Of a DNA stretch of 12,194 nt, positions 8,804 through 12,194 are shown in pieces. Origin of the DNA: an uncultured Oxalobacteraceae bacterium (GTDB taxonomy: Bacteria > Pseudomonadota > Gammaproteobacteria > Burkholderiales > Burkholderiaceae); NCBI GenBank assembly GCA_946478765.1, contig CAMLDH010000089.1, positions 1 to 12,194 on the forward strand, read 5' to 3'. The first letter of the stretch is position 1, and each line of letters starts with the position of its first letter. The notes beneath the pieces are model-generated. The model worked only from the letters and a program-made list of their open reading frames with translations, ran no database searches and was not told the origin of the DNA. The translations under genes and the position numbers were made by a program.

Positions 8804-10285
8804 TTATGGCAAGCTTTTCATGCAGGCATCCTGCTCCTCGCCTACTTCCGCCGTATCCGCCCCCAGCAACCGTTGCGCCGCATCGGAAGGCAGGGCTTCC
8901 ACCGACTTCAGCTTGCGCGCCATTTGCCGGCTGCGCGTTTCCGCCTGCTCGATATTTTTTGCGGCGCGCTCCAGCGTCGTCTTGGTTGCCGCCAGCACAT
9001 CGCCGAACTTGCCGAATTCGGTTTTGACGGCCCCCAGCACTTGCCACACCTCGGACGAACGCTTTTCCAGCGCCAGCGTGCGGAATCCCATCTGCAAACT
9101 ATTCAGCAATGCCGACAGCGTGGACGGGCCGGCAATGCTGACGCGGTGCACGCGTTGCAATTCATCGGCCAGGCCGGGCCGGCGCATCACCTCCGCATAC
9201 AGACCTTCGGTCGGCAAGAACAGAATCGCGAAATCGGTGGTCAACGGCGGCGACAGGTATTTTTCCGCAATCGTCTTCGCTTCGACGCGCACTGCCCGCT
9301 CCAGTTCGCGGCCGGCCAGCAAGACGCCTTCCGCATCGGCGCGGTCGGCTGCTTCCGCCAGCCGCTCATACTGTTCTTTAGGGAACTTCGCGTCAATCGG
9401 CATCCAGACCGGAACGCCGCCGTCTTCCTGACCCGGCAGCTTGATCGCAAACTCGACGCGTTCGCCGGTGCCGGGGATGGTCTCCACGTTCTTGGCATAC
9501 TGCTCCGGCGTCAAGACCTGTTCCAGCAACATCTCGAGTTGCACCTCGCCCCAGGTGCCGCGCGTCTTTACATTGGTCAACACGCGCTTCAGGTCGCCGA
9601 CCCCGATCGCCAGCTGCTGCATTTCGCCCAAGCCCTGATGCACCTTGTCGAGGCGATCCGACACCAGTTTGAACGACTCGCCCAGGCGTTGCTCCAGCGT
9701 TGCATGCAGCTTTTCATCGACGGTCTTGCGCATCTCTTCCAGGCGCGAGCCGTTGTCGGCTTGCAAATCCTTGATCTTGGTTTCCAGGGTCAGCCGTATT
9801 TCCGCCATGCGCTGCGCATTGGATTCGGTCAGGACGGTAAGTGTCTGATTGAGCGTGTCGCCGAAACGCTTGAGCGCAACCGATTGTTCTTCGCGTCCGG
9901 TCTGCGCTTGCAGCGTGATCGCCTGCCGCATCGACTCCAGTTGCTGCGCATTGACTTCATTCAATTTTGCGAGTTGCTGGGCAAACGCATCGATCTGGCC
10001 GTTTTGCAACGTTGCGACACTGGTTAATTGTGCTGCGAGCGTTTGCTGGAATTGGGAAAAATTGCCTGTCAATTCCTGCCGCGTGCTTTGCGCAGTGGTT
10101 TGCACCTGCGTGCGCAACTCGCGTTCGGTACGCTCGCTGGTGTGTTGCTGATGCTGTTGCAGATCGCTTTGAAGTTTTATCAATTGTGACGACAGATCTG
10201 CGCCGCGCCCGCGTAAAAAAACCGCGATTTGCAGAACGACGACTGCCGCGACGAGCAGCACGATAATGATTTCAGCTAGGGTCAT
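8804..10285 (-). CDS. rmuC: DNA recombination protein RmuC
   Basis: RmuC proteins limit recombination at inverted repeats in E. coli and have a nuclease-like core; their exact reaction is not settled. The 493 residues are normal length. They begin with one N-terminal membrane helix (about 4-24), followed by a long Gln/Glu-rich coiled coil (about 30-215). The conserved RmuC core spans about 230-430: KTRGTWGEVQLEMLL (240-254), MPIDAKFPKEQYERL (295-309), FLPTEGLYAEV (356-366) and GPSTLSALLNSLQMGFRTL (386-404). A less conserved tail ends the protein. The ATG at 10285 is the natural start because it places the membrane helix directly at the N-terminus, although no clear Shine-Dalgarno precedes it. 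It is 73 bases upstream of the small exported gene and probably not functionally linked to the pump. A T-run follows the stop, but I see no good stem for a terminator. Confidence 0.95.
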   Translation of the reverse strand: MTLAEIIIVLLVAAVVVLQIAVFLRGRGADLSSQLIKLQSDLQQHQQHTSERTERELRTQVQTTAQSTRQELTGNFSQFQQTLAAQLTSVATLQNGQIDAFAQQLAKLNEVNAQQLESMRQAITLQAQTGREEQSVALKRFGDTLNQTLTVLTESNAQRMAEIRLTLETKIKDLQADNGSRLEEMRKTVDEKLHATLEQRLGESFKLVSDRLDKVHQGLGEMQQLAIGVGDLKRVLTNVKTRGTWGEVQLEMLLEQVLTPEQYAKNVETIPGTGERVEFAIKLPGQEDGGVPVWMPIDAKFPKEQYERLAEAADRADAEGVLLAGRELERAVRVEAKTIAEKYLSPPLTTDFAILFLPTEGLYAEVMRRPGLADELQRVHRVSIAGPSTLSALLNSLQMGFRTLALEKRSSEVWQVLGAVKTEFGKFGDVLAATKTTLERAAKNIEQAETRSRQMARKLKSVEALPSDAAQRLLGADTAEVGEEQDACMKSLP

Positions 10286-10450
10286 GGAAAGCGTTCTGGT
10301 TAGTCGAAAACATTCGCATCTTGCCGGAACTTCGGCGGCGCAGCCACTCTTTTTGCAACTAAGGAGGTCGTCAAAAATATTTTGACATACTGTTTATCCA
10401 TCCTGCCGGTTGCGGGCGGGCGCTTACGGTTGAGAGCGGCCAGTCAGTTT
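10286..10450. other. Intergenic region upstream of rmuC
   Basis: No gene is seen here. It must hold the rmuC promoter on the minus strand, but I cannot place matched -35 and -10 boxes. It contains the short inverted repeat at 10370-10386. On the plus strand it holds an AAGGAGGT motif at 10361-10368 that is not followed by a start codon at useful spacing. Confidence 0.5.
10370..10386. promoter_or_regulatory. Short inverted repeat, candidate operator upstream of rmuC
   Basis: GTCAAAA and TTTTGAC flank a three-base ATA centre, giving a 17-base near-palindrome about 85 bases upstream of the rmuC start. The size and symmetry suit a dimeric repressor site. No regulator gene is nearby and no family is recognised, so function is speculative. 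It is too short and A/T-rich to be a convincing terminator. Confidence 0.3.
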
Positions 10451-10538
10451 CCCCGTCATTCCCGCGCAGGCGGGAATCCATAGGGTGGTGGCGCGAGCAA
10501 GCTCAGTATGGATTCCCGCCTGCGCGGGAATGACGGGG
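10451..10538. repeat. REP-like perfect inverted-repeat pair
   Basis: Two arms of 32 bases, 10451-10482 and 10507-10538, are exact reverse complements around a 24-base spacer. Each arm contains its own hairpin, ATTCCCGC/GCGGGAAT with a four-base loop. This is the GTCATTCCCGCG-type repeat common between genes in many proteobacteria. Perfect identity of the arms suggests recent formation or gene conversion. A single transcript through both arms would form a very stable stem, so it could terminate or protect transcripts of the hemoglobin gene to its right. Confidence 0.88.
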
Positions 10539-10613
10539 GAAAGGTTTGTCGATAGAGCGCGGGTTCCATCCCGCCTTCGAACAGGTCAAAAGAATTCTGA
10601 ACACCTGCTTAGC
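10526..10613. repeat. Right copy of the dispersed composite repeat (tail part)
   Basis: This copy matches 1-87 in the same orientation. It begins inside the right arm of the REP-like pair and runs to the last codons of the hemoglobin gene. Its TTAGC end supplies the TAA stop codon of that gene on the minus strand. It contains the conserved stem GCGGG/CCCGC (10559-10574). A second possible stem, CAGGT/ACCTG (10582-10586 with 10603-10607), is broken by the substitutions in the left copy. Together with 10451-10538 it forms a composite element of about 163 bases. Confidence 0.8.
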
Positions 10614-11010
10614 CTTCCTTATTGCGCATCCAGTCGGCGGTTTGAAAAAACGATTGCATCAGTCTTTCCTGCAAAGCTTCGGCAATGCCGACATCCTGCA
10701 TCGCCCACGCCATGCAGCGCAACCATTGATCGCGCTCACCCGACGCAATCGCATACGGCAAATGCCGCGCACGCAGGCGCGGATGGCCGAAGCGCTCGGT
10801 ATACAAATTCGGTCCGCCGGTCCAGCCCGACAGGAACCAATAAAGTTTGTTGCGCGAGTCCTCCAGCGTTGCCGGATGCAGTACGCGAATCCCGGCGAAT
10901 TCCGGCTCCAGGTCCATCAAATCGTAGAAACGGTCGACCAGTTCGCGCAGCCTGGTTTCGCCGCCAATGAGTTCGAACGCGGAGGGTTGTTGAGCATCAT
11001 CTGTGGTCAT
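10609..11010 (-). CDS. Group II (O-type) truncated hemoglobin
   Basis: This is a small cytoplasmic heme protein of the 2-on-2 globin fold. Such proteins bind oxygen and are linked to oxygen, nitric oxide or peroxide handling. The 133 residues match the family's usual length. The visible family marks are FELIGGETRLRELVDRFYDLM with the likely B10 Tyr29, YWFLSGWTGGPNLY (57-70), and GHPRLRARHLPY (75-86), in which His83 should be the proximal heme ligand. The group II Trp at G8 is present as Trp96 in DQWLRCM. The ATG at 11010 gives the normal N-terminus, although no Shine-Dalgarno sequence is visible. The last codons and the stop run into the dispersed repeat, so the C-terminus may have been set by insertion of that element. 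It is divergent from the sugar transferase gene and has no obvious partner gene. Confidence 0.93.
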   Translation of the reverse strand: MTTDDAQQPSAFELIGGETRLRELVDRFYDLMDLEPEFAGIRVLHPATLEDSRNKLYWFLSGWTGGPNLYTERFGHPRLRARHLPYAIASGERDQWLRCMAWAMQDVGIAEALQERLMQSFFQTADWMRNKEG

Positions 11011-11310
11011 GGAAGGAATGATAGCGCATCAGCATAGACATTGGCTTCCGCCATGATTGTCTCGATGCATTTCCATGTGCTTCAAGCACAAAATCCGGAC
11101 GCTCCACCGAGCAAATTTGAGACAGGGCAATGGCGATCTTGATACGTCTCAATCCTTCACCAACTCCGCATTTTTTGGCGACGTAAGTGAGTACTATTGT
11201 CTAAAAGGTAATGTCTCTGGCATGGGATTAGAAACTTTGATCGATAAAAGTAATAAAAAATTCTGGTGTCTAGGTTGGACGATAGCAAGCGATGAAATTC
11301 CGGGTGGTGT
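11011..11310. other. Divergent intergenic region with an A/T-rich segment
   Basis: No convincing gene lies in these 300 bases, which separate the diverging hemoglobin and sugar transferase genes and must hold both promoters. The part from about 11180 to 11290 is visibly richer in A and T than the rest of the window, including TAAAAGTAATAAAAAATT. I could not assign a confident promoter or a JUMPstart element. An 88-codon open frame at 11057-11323 starts with TTG and has no recognisable features. Confidence 0.5.
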
Positions 11311-12194
11311 ATGCAGGACTTAATTAGCAGGAATTCCTCGCGTTTGGAATTTTCAATGCGCCTGATGGATGTGGTGGCATTGGATATTGCAGGCGAACTT
11401 GCAGGATGGGTTCACTTTAAGACGCCCCTCATCGATGCTGCGCCCATTCATACGATTCTCGCCTATTTTTGCTGCGGCCTCGCGTTCTTCGTGTTTCCGC
11501 AGCTCGAGGTCTACATCTCGTGGCGCGGACGTTCAATGCCGGAAATGCTGTTGCGGCTTGCCGCGTCATGGGGTCTTGTGCTGCTCATTGGCGTTATTTT
11601 CAGCTTCCTGATTCACCATGTCGGCGCTCTTTCGCGACTCTGGGTTTTTTACTGGTTTCTGTCGGGCCTGATCTTCCTCGTGCTGTCGCGGGCCATCGCG
11701 CACTCGACTCTCAACTATCTTCGCAAGAAAGGGCTGAACACCAAGCGCGTGATCATTGTAGGTTACGGATCGATCGGACGTGAAATGCACCGGCGCGCGT
11801 CGCGCCAAGACTGGTATGGCTATGACGTAAAGGCGATACATGCCAACGCGGCAGATGCATGCGCCCTGGACGGCCCATCGATTGCCCGGATACCGGCACT
11901 GGCCGACATTCCTCAGTATGCGGCAGCCAATGACATACATGAAATCTGGATTACCTTGCCCATGAGCGCCTCGGCCGAGTTACGCGAACTGCAATACCTG
12001 CTGCGCAACGCACTAGTCGATATCCGCTGGATGCCGGACACGTTGAGCATGCAAATGCTGAGCAGTCGGATGGTCGACTTTCTCGGCTTTCCCACGGTCG
12101 AGTTGAACCGCCCGATTTCCAGCGGCTTGAACGGCGTGATCAAGGATTTGTTCGACAAGGTATTCGCTTTGACCGCACTCGTCCTGTTGGCGCC
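11311..12194 (+). CDS. Undecaprenyl-phosphate sugar (glucose) phosphotransferase, 3'-truncated by window
   Basis: This family transfers a sugar-1-phosphate, usually glucose or galactose, from a UDP-sugar to undecaprenyl phosphate at the inner membrane. That step starts an exopolysaccharide or capsule repeat unit (WcaJ/EpsB-like). The first 294 residues are present. Membrane helices appear near 46-66, 79-104 and 109-129, with a weaker one near 18-34. A Rossmann-type CoA-binding-like domain follows, with VIIVGYGSIG (147-156) and the later EIWITLPMS (211-219). The link VDFLGFPTVELNRPIS (255-270) and IKDLFDKVFALTALVLLA lead into the membrane segment that opens the catalytic sugar transferase domain, which lies beyond the window. 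Full proteins are about 460 residues. The ATG at 11311 follows an in-frame TGA at 11293 and a weak GGGTGG. A later in-frame ATG at 11356 is possible. The gene probably opens a polysaccharide cluster to the right. Confidence 0.9.
   Translation, partial: MQDLISRNSSRLEFSMRLMDVVALDIAGELAGWVHFKTPLIDAAPIHTILAYFCCGLAFFVFPQLEVYISWRGRSMPEMLLRLAASWGLVLLIGVIFSFLIHHVGALSRLWVFYWFLSGLIFLVLSRAIAHSTLNYLRKKGLNTKRVIIVGYGSIGREMHRRASRQDWYGYDVKAIHANAADACALDGPSIARIPALADIPQYAAANDIHEIWITLPMSASAELRELQYLLRNALVDIRWMPDTLSMQMLSSRMVDFLGFPTVELNRPISSGLNGVIKDLFDKVFALTALVLLA

Noticed and set aside
8666..10027. Long open frame on the plus strand opposite rmuC and part of the small exported gene (453 codons)
   Set aside because: It is the shadow of the rmuC coding frame, with Arg/Gln/Leu-rich low-information content and no family resemblance.
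10361..10368. Perfect AAGGAGGT ribosome-binding motif on the plus strand
   Set aside because: No ATG, GTG or TTG follows at a useful distance with an open frame, and the neighbouring real gene is on the other strand.
10382..10387. TTGACA resembling a -35 box on the plus strand
   Set aside because: No -10-like sequence lies 16-18 bases downstream, and no plus-strand gene follows; it is largely part of the short inverted repeat.
10546..10614. Conserved short peptide frame (SIERGF-PAFE-VKRILNTCLA) shared by both copies of the repeat tail
   Set aside because: It runs antisense into unrelated genes after the repeat ends. With only three substitutions I cannot show selection on protein, and the stem-loop explanation is equally good.
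11057..11323. Possible 88-residue gene ahead of the sugar transferase
   Set aside because: It has a TTG start, no Shine-Dalgarno sequence, no domain or signal, and overlaps the real start region at 11311.

Overview
The window is chromosomal DNA of a betaproteobacterium. The protein style, the moderate-to-high GC content and the intergenic palindromic repeats fit Burkholderiales, perhaps Oxalobacteraceae, but this placement is inferred from protein resemblance and was not tested by a search. Seven protein genes are seen. Six lie on the minus strand and read right to left. The seventh, at the right edge, lies on the plus strand and runs out of the window.

Right to left on the minus strand: a group II truncated hemoglobin (10609-11010); rmuC, a DNA recombination factor (8804-10285); a small exported Cys/His/Met-rich protein (8329-8730); a cusC-cusB-cusA set (8248 down to 2506) for a tripartite copper/silver RND efflux pump; and a long class I CoA-transferase (113-2128). 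cusC/cusB and cusB/cusA each overlap by four bases (ATGA), so the three are almost certainly one translationally coupled operon. The small exported protein sits 80 bases upstream on the same strand and is probably its first gene. No CusRS, CueR or CzcRS-type regulator and no CusF are seen. On the plus strand at 11311 begins an undecaprenyl-phosphate sugar phosphotransferase, the enzyme type that starts exopolysaccharide or capsule repeat units; only its first 294 residues are present.

The intergenic DNA is rich in repeats. Between cusA and the CoA-transferase lies an imperfect palindrome of about 225 bases (2219-2445) with two REP-like hairpin cores. Beyond the hemoglobin stop codon lies a perfect 32-base inverted-repeat pair (10451-10538) followed by a tail of about 75 bases. 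The same tail occurs at the very left edge of the window (1-87), so two copies of one composite repeat bracket about 10.5 kb. Both lie at the 3' ends of minus-strand genes.

The clear functional theme is removal of Cu(I)/Ag(I) from the periplasm and cytoplasm. The metal-binding methionines of CusA and CusB are nearly all conserved. The other genes are ordinary chromosomal neighbours with no evident link to the pump. I did not find a convincing novel multi-gene system. The most unusual items are the repeats and the small metal-ligand-rich protein.
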